Part shown: in pieces, positions 10,706 through 22,834 of the stretch
Layout of the letters: the number at the start of each line of letters is the position of its first letter
Numbering within the stretch: the stretch's first letter is position 1
NCBI GenBank assembly: GCA_025174535.1
Contig: JALBUN010000015.1
Location: 184,501-248,500 of the forward strand
Length of the DNA: 64,000 nucleotides
Direction: 5' to 3'
Source: Cantharellus purpuraceus
Taxonomy: Eukaryota; Basidiomycota; Agaricomycetes; Cantharellales; Hydnaceae
Notes under the pieces: model-generated
Databases searched by the model: none
Seen by the model: the letters and a program-made list of their open reading frames with translations, nothing else
Told to the model about the DNA's origin: nothing
Translations under genes and position numbers: made by a program

Positions 10706-13700
10706 TGTTGTATTAAATAATGAGGTTGTAAGGGTGTGCCGAAGGGGGGGGGGGGAGGTATGATTATATGTAACTCAACGGTTGTACTCGTAAGGTGGCC
10801 GAATTGGAGAGTCTAATTGTGGGCGGCTTTTAAACATCTTCCGCGAGTGACAGCAGGATTTGCGAGTTGGCTGCGCTCTCTGAGCGTCGCTTAGAAGCCA
10901 TCGGCCGGATATCCTGCTGCTCAGCCCTCGTTTCTGCGCCGTGATACCGCATGCATGGCTTGAAGACTGCGCTCAATATGGCGTTGCGTGCACTGCAATC
11001 GCGAACGTTGGCGTGGGACGCAATTTCGTCAATGAGCTGTGTAACGCCAGCAGTTCGGAACGAACGGCCCCCACTGCTCTTTGATCACAGTGAGAAACAA
11101 AAGAGGTAGTTTTGATGACCGCCTCTTTTGATTCACATCAAGAGAAATGTTCCTTGACGATATCGTAACTCCCGGTTCGACTGTGATGACGTTATTTGTC
11201 AATTCCTATTTTGGCACGTGACCATTGATCACGATGAGTCACGGCGTTCAGGTTGTTCAGCACCCTCTGGAAAAACCCCAACTATTTCCAGTTCAAAAAT
11301 ATGTAGTAAATATGTGAAACTTGATTATCTTTTTAGTAAAGACAATATTCTCAGCATTTTCAGCACCAGAATATTTCACAGTCAGTACTCTGGAGCGTGT
11401 CAGGTGACAATAGTGAGTCATAATATTCTGGTGCAGACATTACTAAGGAAATACTTTGAATACTTTAAATATTATTGCCCGCATATTCCTGAATTACATA
11501 TGGTTGGCTATTGCCAATGACATACCTATGACATACCGAGGCTGGCAGATCGACAGCTGACAATGGGTTATACAGCCATTCCTCTAAAACATGTTCCAGG
11601 AGATCGTCTGTCATTTATAAAGCACCACAAGTACATCGCGTTTGAGCACAGTGTTAGTGGATGGGGGTGGCGACGATGAGGCTGAAGTGGTGTCTCGTGA
11701 TTGACGGAATCTTTCTACAAGCAATCAAGTAGAATTAGAAAGCTCTGCTACGACGAACTCGTTGTGAGGTTGGTTGATTTCCTTGTGCCATGTCAGTTGT
11801 CTGACATGGTAGTGGGTTCTAGCAGTGGCATCGGAATCACAAACCGAGTCGAAAAAGTTCTTGGGAGTGTGGGCAGTATGATATCGAGGATGGGGATGTA
11901 TGGGTGATCATTGTCCGTCAGCCTTTCCGGCTTGAAGAATCATAAATGTACGTCCTGATACATAATAAAACCATACCTATCTTCAGGCTCGTGCTTGTTG
12001 ACCGGAGAATAGTGAAGGTGATCTAACACATGTGGTCTCCGACTAGTACAAAGGCACTGGTAGTCGTTTCGAATCGAGTAGTAAGAAATTATTAGATGAA
12101 TAGTTCATCTGAGATTCCAAATATCGCCCAAAGGATTGTTGATTCGCAATTCCCATAGTGATCACACTCTGCAACGCCCTTTGGGCGCCGTGACCTCCTA
12201 AAAATTCAACACCCTTTCTATCGGGAACACTAATCCAGAATTTTTTTAGCGCATCTTTATTACGACCAAGCTTCCCTGATGAGCTAATGGTCAGTTGCAG
12301 TACAACACCAAAGAACGGGTTTGGGCTTTACCACGTTATTTTCACCTGGATTATGTGATTTATATCGCTTTTAAAAGCCCTGCTGATTGATATAAGAAGC
12401 ACTTTTAAGGCGACGCTCTATGCAGAACTATCATCTAAATGGATTGGCAGAGACAGCGTCTACATCTTCTATCTGAAATGAAACCCTGAGTTCCCAAAAG
12501 AGATCTAGAGATTTTCGGTTGGAATTATTCCCAACAAGACAGGTCCTTGTTCTTGAATAACCTTATGCTCTCATTTGCCACATGTTTGCTAATGGCTCAG
12601 CACGCTGCGCTCTGAGTCCATATGCAGCCTGTTATGTGCCCTGTCTGCGGATATGAGACACCCTCGTTTCTTCTACAAACCAAACCCAAGGTAATGATCG
12701 CAGTGCATTTCATCAGAGTCGCCCAGCTTGTCGGCGGCGCCTGTGTTTTGTGCCTGTGGCCGCCATCGAACAGGATCTAGGGGCAGCAGACTACCGAGGG
12801 TCCTGAGCCCCGAATTAAACAAAAATGTCATTTCTCACAATTGCTGCAGATACGTTATACACTGGGACCGATTGTTGTGCATCTTTGAGCGCTTCAAGTT
12901 TTCTGGAGTAAGTATGCCTGGGAAGGTTGACTCCATGCATCTGACGATTATGTAACAAAATGCCAGAAGACCGTGGAACGGTAATATTGTTAGTAGTAAC
13001 AACGCTATTAATGAGTTTTGAGATCACACTACGACTGTTGTGTGCAAGGCACGCACGCTTCTACTTTCCAAAGCATTTACTCAGAATACGGGTACCTCTA
13101 CAGAAGTTATGGTAACAAGTTGGCAGACCACGGAATGACTCGGCGAGACTTGAATCGACTTTCTCTCGCGCTCGCTAAAAGTCATGAATCCATTAACATG
13201 GGAACTGCGATCAGCGGTGGCCAACCTATGCATGCAATTCACCCTTCAACGTCCTTTTCCTCAGGCACCCATTTCGATACCACCCTTTCCAGAAACTTGA
13301 CATTGTACAGACAGAAGTGGAATCCAGGAACAATACATTTTAAGTCTGACTCCCGAGCCAGGAAGACTGTTCTGCGTGGCCTCTATGTTGACATATTATT
13401 GCTTCCACTGATGTTACATCGACGGGTTCCAGATCCCCACTTACGGGTCGCAGCCTGCTGCTATCTTCCTCAAAAGGAAAGTATAGCAGGACATCTGCTA
13501 GTTGGTAACTCACTGTGGCGATGCAACTTACACGACTACGTGACACACGGAAGAAGGTTCCCTTAAACAGTGCGTGCGCAGCTTGAAAGGTCCCGCAGTA
13601 GAGGATCCAATCAGTGAGAGGTTCATAAATCGAAGACATACAAACAACAGTATCACTTGAGTCTGTACTCGAACCAGTGGTTGCGACTCAGACGGATATA

Positions 13701-14779
13701 CTGAAGCGGCGATGCTGAGAAACCGGGAGCTAAGGGAAACCCTCCGCATGTCCCTATTGTCGCTCATAGACCCTTGAAGTCGACGCGGTCACACTGCTGT
13801 CAGATCGATGAAAGACTGTACGCCAAATAGTGTGTTAAACGCGTGACCTATAGATCTGGACAAATGGCAATCGACGGCAGGTCGAGGTGCTTGCACCTAA
13901 GAAATTCCCACATCTTAGACATGCTTTCGATTTCTGTCCGTCAGGGCTTACGGGAGTTCTAAACACCTCTCGCCTGTTGGCTTCATCTCTCACAACCATT
14001 CAGAAATCATAGACGAAAGCTTACACATACATCGCCCCTATCAACTCTCCAGACTGATTGTTGGTTATTGCCGCCCGTGCCTGTTCCAAACATGGTGTTT
14101 GCGAGGCATCACTGCGGACACCTGGGGTGTTGTAGGAATCGCGGGATGCGTTGCCGGATACACGATGGTCCACAATGGTCCATGTTTGTTGTGCTGCGTC
14201 GTTACTGGATTGAATAGGATGCGAGGTATACTACTTATTGGAGTGCGAGATGAGAAGTGTTTCCATATCCACATCACGCAACGCATCAACAATAGTGACG
14301 TGTCACCATGAGATCCGTACGGTCTCCACTGGCCATGCTTATTGATATATATAAGATGGACTTGGTGGTTTGTATCTCCCTCAGTCATATTAACTATACG
14401 CACTGAGGTGAGAGATAAACAAGGTTATTCTTCATTCATTCCACTCATACATTATGTGGTATAGACAGAGTCATCTAGGTTACAATAGGTTATGGGCACC
14501 CTGTCCATGCTTTAAGAACAAAAAAAAAGTTCTCTTGTGCACAACTCAAGAATTTATAATATCTATTTCCATGATGGACACTGAATCTATGGTTGGTGTG
14601 CTCACTGTAAGCACCTGGCCACAATGGTCCAGAAAATGCTGTGCCATCCTCTGATCCAATAGCATGTGGTAGGAGATGAGAAAGAACCCCCTTCAGATGC
14701 CACTAAAAAGGTTGAATGGTTTAAAATGAATGATTGACTCATTGGGGCTCTCTGCCAAGTTGTTGAAGACTCTCTTGCC
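10706..14779. other. long intergenic stretch, no supported gene
   Basis: About 4 kb with no recognisable protein. The longest frame (13018-13566, plus, 182 codons) has irregular composition and no familiar motif. Near 11340-11450 an imperfect inverted pair around CAGAATATT looks like decayed mobile DNA. The right end, from about 14440, becomes simple and leads into the first LTR-like repeat. I see no tRNA or structural RNA. Confidence 0.4.
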
Positions 14780-15356
14780 TGTTACACACTGGGTCTGTCA
14801 GAGGTCAGATCTTGGAGATGGAGTTGGAGTCATGGTGGTCAGAATAGACTTGGCTTCAGCTTATGTGCTGTGCCCTCATGTTATGCACTAGGTCCAATGG
14901 GGGGTCAGAACCTGGATTGGAGTTTGGGGTCAGAGTTGGAGTGGGTGTTAGGGTGTGTCATGGGGGTCAGAACAGACTTGGCTTCAGTGTTATGCACTAG
15001 ATCTGATGGGGGGTCAGAACCTGGGTCAGAGTTTGGGGTCAGAGTGTTACACACTAGGTCTGATTGGGGGTCAGAGATTGGGTCAGAGGTTGGGTTGGAG
15101 TTGGAGAGGGACTTGGGATACGTCATGGGGGTTGGAATGGACTTGGCTTCAGCTTATGTGCTGCACCCTCACTAATACCAGTGTCTGAGATTTTGGAGAT
15201 GGAGTACGACTTAGATAGTTAGGATTGGACTTAGGAACTAGGTGTGATTTGATATTCGAACTGGGGATGAAGTCCCCAGTTGGACAGCTTAAATACATAT
15301 TTGAAATTTAATAATAATTACTCCGGTGATGGGTCTCTGAGGCCGACGGCCTTACA
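14780..15356 (+). repeat. repeat A (LTR-like), longest copy
   Basis: The block starts TGTTACACACT and ends GGCCTTACA, so it has TG...CA ends. Copies recur at 25196-25363 plus 33347-33490, 35754-35932, 42451-42773 and 51230-51378. This copy is long because its first part is tandemly repeated: the TGTTA(C/T)(A/G)CACTAG start recurs at about 14879, 14989 and 15047. The shared 3' part includes a stretch near CCGGTGATGGGTCTC. The sequence TGAGTATGTC follows directly here and at 42774, so it is internal element sequence rather than a target duplication. The copy at 25196 abuts the gypsy gag start, which would make A the LTR of that element read in minus sense, but no clear primer-binding site or polypurine tract supports this. 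Confidence 0.65.
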
Positions 15357-15672
15357 TGAGTATGTCCAAGTCCGATGGGGATGGATGTCCAGGTTCCTAT
15401 GGTGATGCTGATACATCAATTGGAACCGGACATGGATGGGTGAGATTTGGCAGTGACAATCAGACAGATAAATGGAGATATGACAGTTTCCAAATGGAGT
15501 ATAGATTTCATATGCGTGGGGATCTGAGTGGATTGGATGGGGATCTGGGTGTTAATGAATATAGTCATAACAGTATCTCTCCATTTAAGGCCAAGCCCCT
15601 GAGGCCTCATGTCCATGGGTAATAGGTGAGACGGTTGGGTGCAGTCAGAGTTATACTGGGGGTCTGGAGACA

Positions 15673-15680
15673 TATAAAAG
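15673..15680 (+). promoter_or_regulatory. TATA box before the Glu/Arg-rich transposon ORF
   Basis: TATAAAAG lies 32 bp before the ATG at 15712, within element sequence. Motif match only. Confidence 0.4.
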
Positions 15681-15711
15681 GAGGGGCATGATTGAGGTCT
15701 TATCCTCAACG

Positions 15712-16430
15712 ATGTCAAACCCTTTGGCAAACATGAGTGTGGCCGAGCTTGAGCAGTTGCTCCTGGCCCGACAGAAGGAAGAGGAAGAGGAGCAGAGACG
15801 GAGGGAGGAGGAGGAGGCGGAATGGAGACGGAAGGAGGAGGAGGCAGAATAGAGATGGAAGGAGGAGGAGGAGGTGGAATGGAGACGGAAGGAGGAGGAG
15901 GAGTGGAGACGGAAGGAGGAGGAGGCAGAGCGGAGACGGAAGGAGGAGGAGGAGGAGTGGAGATGAAAGGAGGAGGAGGAGGAGTGGAGATGAAAGGAGG
16001 AGGAGGAGGAGTGGAGATGAAAGGAGGAGGAGGAGGAGTGGAGATGGAAGGAGGAGGAGGAGCGGAGACAGAAGGAGGAGGTGGAGATGGAATGGAGAAG
16101 GAAGGAGGAAGAAGCGAAAGCCAAGCGAGCCCACAGGGTCAAGGAACTTGCGGCCGCGATGGAGGCTGTGAGACTGAAGGAAGTGGAAGAGCAGGCGCAC
16201 GAGCTAGAAGCCACCATGGAGGTAGAGGAGGAGGTGACTGGGGCAGGGGCGACTAGTCACTCAGGGAGTCTGAGTGCGCCAATATGGATGGGGACCCCCA
16301 AGGTTGCCATTATCTTGATTATGTGGACAGAGTCAACCCGTCCGACAACTGTCCCTACGGTAGACTCGCCGTTACATCTGCGGTCACGGCTGTTATTTGC
16401 GGTGGGTGCGGCTGAGGAAGATGATGCAGC
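15712..16430 (+). pseudogene. transposon-associated Glu/Arg coiled-coil protein, decayed
   Basis: An ATG at 15712 opens a frame beginning MSNPLANMSVAELEQLLL, followed by tandem units of the type WRRKEEEE built from purine repeats. It then continues in frame through RAHRVKELAAAMEAVRLK to a Glu-rich end near 16250. In-frame stops (TAG near 15850, several TGA near 15965-16020) fall where sister repeats have CGG, so they look like C-to-T and G-to-A decay of one long coiled coil. The frame is cut by repeat C at 16431. Similar N-terminal coiled-coil proteins occur in agaricomycete repetitive elements, often with a Cys-rich module like the one at 62947-63288; that link is inference. The long serine-rich frame on the opposite strand is a by-product of the purine bias. 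Confidence 0.5.
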
Positions 16431-16856
16431 TGTATGGGAACCACCTTTTCCCTATCAAATTCCATTTATGCAGCACCAATGTGCTATTCTTTGCTTTTCC
16501 ATTCCTAAATATCAGCATATATTTTATGCTTGTACCTGGAATGGACTTATTCAAATATTCTCTATTTTTCCATATTTTTCCGGGAATATTCCATGCAGAA
16601 CTCGGCTCAGAATCATTTATTTCTGCTGTGCTACAGTTGTGGACCCATAGGCACCCACAAACCTTCACGCAGCTGGCTCTCCCCTTTTGGACCAGGCATT
16701 TGGCCTGAATTCAAGCTCAGATGTCTCTGATCAATAAATATTCTGTAACTTAACAACCACAGCCTCTCAGGGCACTATTTTCCATGGAGATCATCACCTG
16801 AGATCTGGCTATCCATGGCTGTGCAAACCAGTGCAGAAAACAGGGTGGACACCCTT
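16431..16856 (+). repeat. LTR C, 5' fragment
   Basis: The fragment begins TGTATGGGAACC and matches the first part of the complete solo LTR at 19975-21406. It stops after GGTGGACACCCTT, where the next repeat starts. It interrupts the coiled-coil frame to its left. Confidence 0.75.
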
Positions 16857-18310
16857 TGTTTTGGAACCCGCAAAATTATGGTGTTAGGGCAAACTCTAAA
16901 TCACCACAATTCCGTGAATGAACAGCTGAGAAGAATATCAAATCCTACTGCAGCACAACTCCAGAAATGATTTAACGTTTATACTTTGGTTACAATCCGT
17001 TGTAATGGTCAATGCAGACAATACGCAGGAAGGTAATACATTTCTTAGCAGTAGGGAATGAATAAGACTTCCAGAGTCTAGAGTTCACGGACGCTTAGGG
17101 GTCCAGATATTCCAAAAAGAGGGGAATGCACTTAGAGGCTAGAGGAAGTAGGTGGATGAATCCGACCGTCCAACCAGTGACACTCTGAAGCGGGTAACAG
17201 CGATGTGTGAAGTAGTCTAGCAACTGCTTCACATGAGTTCAAGATTCTAATGCTCTGCAAAGGCAGTACACACTAGTAACTTAAACAAGAGCACTAATGG
17301 CAGGACTATCGACAGACAATCTCACCCTGTAGATTTGTAGTCACGCAAGGTAGATACTACACTCACGCCCAAAGCAGGACAATCACTACTTCAAGTGCAA
17401 TCAAATACAGTTACACAACTGTAAGTGACCCTTGAACTGGACAATCAACAGTTACTGAGATATAGAGGATGACACTGTATGTCACTCTAGTCACACTGAT
17501 GTGCAAATGATGGGGTAGAAATGGTTATTTATTTCAGAGGCGGAATAGGCTCCTTTTATATTGTATTTACAGGAGCTGACTAATACTACTGGAAAATTCT
17601 ACCTATTAATAGATGGAAACTACTGGAAGCTAGTGGAATATGTGAGAAGGGGGTGGAAGTTTCCTAGCCAATGAGCTGCTTGGATTTGCTCTGACTCAGG
17701 GCATGAGTCATGGATGGAGTCATAGTGTGACTCAGAGCAGGAGTCATAGTATGAGTAATCACAGGAGTCATGGTATGAGTCATGGAAGGAGTCATAGCAT
17801 GAGTCATGGCAGGAGTCATTGCATGAGTCACCATTACTCAAATAACTCGGTCAATACTTCGTTTCCCAGGCTGATTAGCACAGCTATGGGTAGGCATGGC
17901 TTCTATTGAACTCTCCACTGAAAATGGAGTCAGGAGGTGCAGAGGTTGCGAAGATATTGAGGATTTACTGGCAGTGGTGACCAGATTGAGTTGGAGATTG
18001 AAATGAGTCATGTGATTGAAAATGAGTCAGTTGTCCGGGTGACTCTGGCTGACTTTGAGGCTCCTGACATCTGCGAAGGTTTGTGGGTCCATGTGGGTCC
18101 CAAAACTTCGCCCAGCAGAACAATAAGTTTGTAGACTCATTTCTGCATGGAAAATTCCCAAAAAAATATGAAAAAATAGAGAATATTTGAATGGCCCTGA
18201 ATCAAGAGAAAGCAGCAGATATATGCTGATATTTTAAGGCCATCAAGCGGAATTGTACAGTTTCGGGACTTTAAACAAGATCTTTTTAAGGGAAAACCAG
18301 TTCCCATACA
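16857..18310 (-). repeat. LTR C, variant subfamily, complete, minus orientation
   Basis: On the plus strand this copy reads TGTTTTGGAACCCGC through to ACCAGTTCCCATACA, so both family termini are present. Its right third differs strongly from the 19975 copy and resembles the variant at 43000. It contains a GAGTCAT-type tandem repeat. It was inserted at the end of the gypsy RNase H region, or joined to it by recombination. The flanking bases (CCCTT left, CCCAG right) do not form a duplication. Confidence 0.72.
17700..17832. repeat. GAGTCAT tandem repeat inside LTR C
   Basis: Degenerate direct repeats of the type (ATGAGTCATGG / AGGAGTCATAG) run through this stretch. A shorter version is at about 43805-43835 in the other variant copy. 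TGAGTCA is also the core of AP-1/Gcn4-type sites, which may be coincidence. Confidence 0.6.
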
Positions 18311-19794
18311 CCCAGCATCTAGTTAACACATTGGGCTTTGCTCTGAGTTGACCAGGATGGAAATGGATAATGAGATTGAACTGAGATAGGTATTTGGACC
18401 ATCGGACTTGTCTTCAGGTGAGTAGTTTTGTTGTGGAGAAGTATTCCAAGTTTTTGTGGTCAGTTATGACGTCCACCGGATTGGAGGGGCCTTCCAGGTA
18501 GTGTCTCCATATCCGGAAGGCTTCATATATGGCAAGGAGCCCTTTGTCATGGACATCAGTTCGGGGGGCGTAAATGTACGCAAGTGAAAAGTGATCGGGT
18601 GGACTTGTCCATCGTCTGGAGAGATGATGGACAGGGCAAGTGCATAGTCAGAGGCATCGGTCTCTAATAGTATAGGAACGTCTGGAACCCAATGAGTCAG
18701 TATCGGAGCAGAAGTAAAGGCCTTTTTCAAGGTCTCAAAACTCTGTCTACATTCATCAGTAAAATTCCATTGGATACCCTTCCTAGTAAGTCGGGTGAGC
18801 GGAACGGTGATATCAGAGTAGCCGTGAATGAAGTGGCGGTAGAAGTTGGCAAACCCCAGGAAGGACTGTACGTTTTTGACTTTCCGGGGTTCTGGCCATT
18901 CCTGTATGGCTTTGATTTTGTCATCGGACATTGTCAGTCCTGCCAGGGAGAGGATATAGCCTAGATACTCGACCGAGTTGGAGTGGAATTCACATTTGTC
19001 AGCGCAGGCGAAAAGGCCATGTTTTCAGAGACGTCGGAGTACCTCTTGGACATGTGTCTGATGTTCTTCTTCGTTGTCCAAATATACCAAAATGTCATCT
19101 AAGTAAACGAGGACAGTCACATCGAGGAGGTTGGCAAAGGTATCATTCATGAACCTCTGGAAGGCAGCCGGAGCATTGGTTAGTCTGAAGGGCATGATGC
19201 ACCACTTGAAAGATCCATATTGTGTGCGGAAAGTTGTTTTCCATTCGTCGCCTTCTCGGATGTGGACTAGATGGTAGGCATGTCGGAGATCTATTTTGGA
19301 ATATATCTTAGCCTTTCGAGGACTCTTGAGTAGGTCCACGGTGTGGGGAATTGAGTATCGGTCTTTCTTGGTGATCTTGTTGAGTCCACGGAAGTTGATG
19401 CATAGACGGAGTGATCCGTCCTTTTTGCAGACAAATAGGACCGGAGCACCATGGGGCGATAGGGATGGGCGGATGAAGCCCGTGGCCAAGTTCTCGTCTA
19501 TGAATGTTTGGAGAGCCAGTAGCTCTTTTTGGGATAGCGAGTAGATAGGGCCAAGCGGAGGGGTGGAGTTGTCATCCAGTTCAATCTTGAGATTGTATGG
19601 TCGGTGTTCTGCTAGGGAGTTGGCTTTAGACTTGCTGAATACGTTGGTGAACTCATGATACTCCTTAGGAACCATAGATAGGTCTGGTGGAGTTGATCAG
19701 GTGGAATGAGTGGTGAGGAATATCAGATCGGAGAGGTGGACCTGGAATGTGTGAGAACCATCCAGTTTGCTTAGTCTGGTGAAGACCATAGCGT
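18311..19794 (-). pseudogene. Ty3/gypsy reverse transcriptase - RNase H, broken
   Basis: The minus strand encodes the core of a gypsy pol: [52 protein letters not shown] and the catalytic [11 protein letters not shown]. After an in-frame TAG behind EVLRRL (near 19025) it continues with LGFANFYRHFI and then the RNase H start [14 protein letters not shown]. It ends with [16 protein letters not shown] and a second stop. It is cut at 18310 by an LTR C copy, and the region 5' of the RT is cut at 19794 by repeat B. Integrase is not visible. The element cannot be active; its gag and protease lie at 23442-25163. Confidence 0.9.
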
Positions 19795-21804
19795 TGTCGG
19801 TTCGCTTAAGGAATAGATCCTATAAGCCTGCACGCAACAGTCCTAGCAAAACAGACGGTGTGTAACGCAGCTGTTCAGCACTCCAAAGATCAATCAGGGC
19901 GAGGGGTAAGTAACAGGGAAGTGGGATAGTGCTCTGTAGTTGGATGAGGATGGGAGCAAATGGTCGGTCCCGATTGTATGGGAACCACCTTTTCCCTATC
20001 AAATCCTATTTATGCAGCACCAATGTGCTATTCTTTGCTTTTCCATTCCTAAATATCAGCATATATTTGATGCTTGTACCTGGAATGGACTTATTCAAAT
20101 ATTCTCTATTTTTCCATATTTTTTCGGGAATATTCCATGCAGAACTCGGCTCAGAATCATTTATTTCTGCTGTGCTACAGTTGTGGACCCATAGGCGCCC
20201 ACAAACCTTCGCGCAGCCGGCTCTCCCCTTTTGGACCAGGCATTTGGCCTCAATTCAAGCTCAGATGTCTCTGATCAATAAATATTCTCTAACTTAACAA
20301 CCACAGCCTCTCAGGGCACTATTTTCCATGCAGATCATCACATGACATGTGGCTATCCATGGCTGTGCAAACCAGTGCAGAAAACAGGGTGGACACCCTT
20401 CTTTTTGCCTGATCAGTGCCTAGCTCAGGGATCAGATCAGCTGATGGGTGATCAAATCAGGTGATTGCCTTGGAATATTCTACCCCTTTCCATAACATTC
20501 TAGCTGTTTCCTTCTATTATTAGATAGAACTTTCCAGAACCATTATTCAGCTCCTGATCAGTGTTAGTCCAGTGATCAGAACCTGTGATTGGCTTGGAAT
20601 ATTCTACCCCTTTCTTCCACCTTCCACAACCTTCCAGTAGCTTCCATATATTAATAGGTAGAATATTCCAGAAGCATTACTCAGCCCCTGTAAATACAAT
20701 ATATAAGGAGGCCATTCTGCCTCTGAAAGAAGAACATATCATCATATTCTACCCATCTTCTGCACACCAGTGTGACTAGAGTGACATACAGTGTCATCCT
20801 CTATCTCAGTAACTGTTGATTACCAGTTCAAGGATCTTTTACAGTTGTGTAACTGTACTTGATTGCACTCAAAGTAGTGATATTCCTGCTTTGGGCGTGA
20901 GTGTAGTATCTGCCTCACGTGACTACAAATCTACAGGGTGAGATTGTCTGTCGATAGTCCTGCCATTAGTGCTCTTGTTTAAGTTACTAGTGTGTACTGC
21001 CTTTGCAGAGCATTAGAATCTTGAACTCGTGTGAAGCAGTTGCTAGACTACTTCACACATCACTGTTACCCGCTTCTGAGTGCCACTGGTTGGACGGTTG
21101 GATTCATCCACCTACTTCCTTTAGCCTCTAAGTGCATTCCCATCTTTTTGGAATATCTGGACCCCTAAGCGTCTGTGAACTCTAGACTCTGGAAGTCTTA
21201 TTCATTTCTTGCTGCTAAGAAATGTATTACCTTTCTGTGTATAGTCTGCATTGACCAATACAAAGGATTGTAACCAAAGTATAAACGTTAAATCGTTTCT
21301 GGAGTTGTGCTGCAGCAGGGTTTGATATTCTTCTCAGCTGTTCATTCACGGAATTGTGGTGATTTAGAGTTTGCCCTAACACCATAATTTTGCGGGTTCC
21401 AAAACACCGATGGCTGATCGTGCTCTGTGACTGGATGACAATGCAGAGCCCGGTTGGGAGGTATGCAAAAGCTGGTTTCAGGAGAAGCAACCTCTTGGTG
21501 GCGGAGGGAAATCTGATCATTGAACCAAGGTGTTTTACCTCAGTGTAGAGATGATGGATTGTGATGTAGAGCGTAGAGCATAGACTTAGAGCGTGGACTT
21601 TGACTTTAGAGCGTTGGCTGAAAACTTGTTGATTGATTCCAAAGGCGAAAACTAGCGCCCTTTTATATACAAATCCCCAGGGCACAACGACACAATATGA
21701 GGAGCAAATGATGCGATATGATGCAAGAAATGCTGATCAAGCCAGCTGATGAAGCATGTGAAGTTGAACTACTAATGGGGAAATCATGGAGAAATGAAAT
21801 GACA
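19795..21804 (+). repeat. repeat B, split by a solo LTR C
   Basis: This dispersed repeat begins TGTCGGTTCGCTT and ends near GAAATGACA. It matches an uninterrupted copy at 30278-30812. LTR C (19975-21406) sits inside it. The ends TGTCG...CGACA (in the other copy) are LTR-like, but neither copy has a flanking duplication, so its class is open. Confidence 0.65.
19975..21406 (+). repeat. LTR C, complete solo LTR with TSD CCGAT
   Basis: The 1,432-bp block runs from TGTATGGGAACC to GGTTCCAAAACA. It is flanked by CCGAT at 19970-19974 and 21407-21411. The uninterrupted repeat B at about 30450 reads GGTCCCGATGGCTGATCG, which is exactly the empty target. TG...CA ends, 5-bp duplication and absence of coding sequence mark it as a solo LTR of an LTR retrotransposon whose internal part is not in the window. 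Confidence 0.88.
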
Positions 21805-21869
21805 GATAGGGGTAATCTTTGTAAGAATAGGGGGTGATGAGTAATAAAAGAACCAAAAATAGAACAAGG

Positions 21870-22692
21870 TGTCAAGAATTTATTCAAGGAATATTACAAT
21901 CTATTGGAGCAAGAAGGGGGAGTTTTATGATAAGAAAAGGTTGTGAAAAGTTTGGGAATTTTTTGATTAAGGGATGAGGAGAAGGTGTTTTTTGATTTTA
22001 TTTTGTGAGCCATCCTTTCGTTCTACGGGGGTGGTTACTACTCAAAAAGGGAGGTATTATGATGATTTTCATTCGTCATAAACCTCAAGTCAAACGGGTA
22101 AAAACTCCTTTCTCTGTAAAAAGTTTTTCCCCATGACATCACATATTATCAGTATCCACATCATTTCTTTTATCATATGTTTCAATCTTACTAAAAGGCT
22201 TTTTTATCATGTGATTGTCAAATTGTATATTAACTACAACTGTGTACGAGTATCAATAAGGAGATTCACTATTCTTAATCCCTTCCAAGCTGCAAACAAA
22301 CAGCTTGTGTCAACTTTCTGTCGTTCCTGGAATAACTCCTAAACGACCTATTCGATTTGAAATCTTTTGCATATCCCATTAGGATATTGCATCAACTATT
22401 GCTATCTCAAATTACGAACGATTTGGATTATTACATCCATTTCTATTAAGCAAACACTTTTTCGAAGTGTTGCTATTCCCATTTCTGCTCAAATATTTCG
22501 CAGAAGTCCCAGTTCTTAACCAAATATTCTGATATTTGGTAACATTACTCTACTAAACAATATCTTTCCATAGACCCCGCATATATCTGCATCCTTGCAG
22601 TAATTGCTCCCCTATTCAAAATCTACTTCGCCACCATCCCTCACCATCATTTTACACTCACCCACAACACCCCTCCATATCTTTTCTTAACA
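21870..22692 (+). repeat. LTR D, solo LTR with TSD CAAGG
   Basis: The 823-bp block reads from TGTCAAGAATTT to TTTTCTTAACA. It is flanked on both sides by CAAGG (21865-21869 and 22693-22697). Two more copies are at 34113-34938 and 61927-62749. Confidence 0.9.
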
Positions 22693-22834
22693 CAAGGATG
22701 AGTAAGTTGTGTATGAATGAATTAAAAGATGAAACAGGGGTGAGTCATATAAAAGAACAATAGAAACGTCCACCAATACCATCTTCCATACGGCTCCAAA
22801 GGTAAATTGACCCTGAGTCACATGAGGACTTCAG

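Noticed and set aside
13018..13566. 182-codon plus-strand frame
   Set aside because: No motif, no spliced extension and no sign of selection; treated as chance.
15651..16217. Long serine- and leucine-rich reading frames opposite the purine repeats
   Set aside because: They are shadows of the GAG/GGA-rich strand; composition alone keeps them open, and no start context or domain supports them.
21227..21685. 152-codon minus-strand frame across the LTR C / repeat B border
   Set aside because: It spans a proven insertion boundary (CCGAT duplication), so it cannot be an ancestral gene.
19795..21804. Calling repeat B an LTR
   Set aside because: The ends are LTR-like (TGTCG/CGACA), but neither copy shows a target duplication and no internal element could be assigned.
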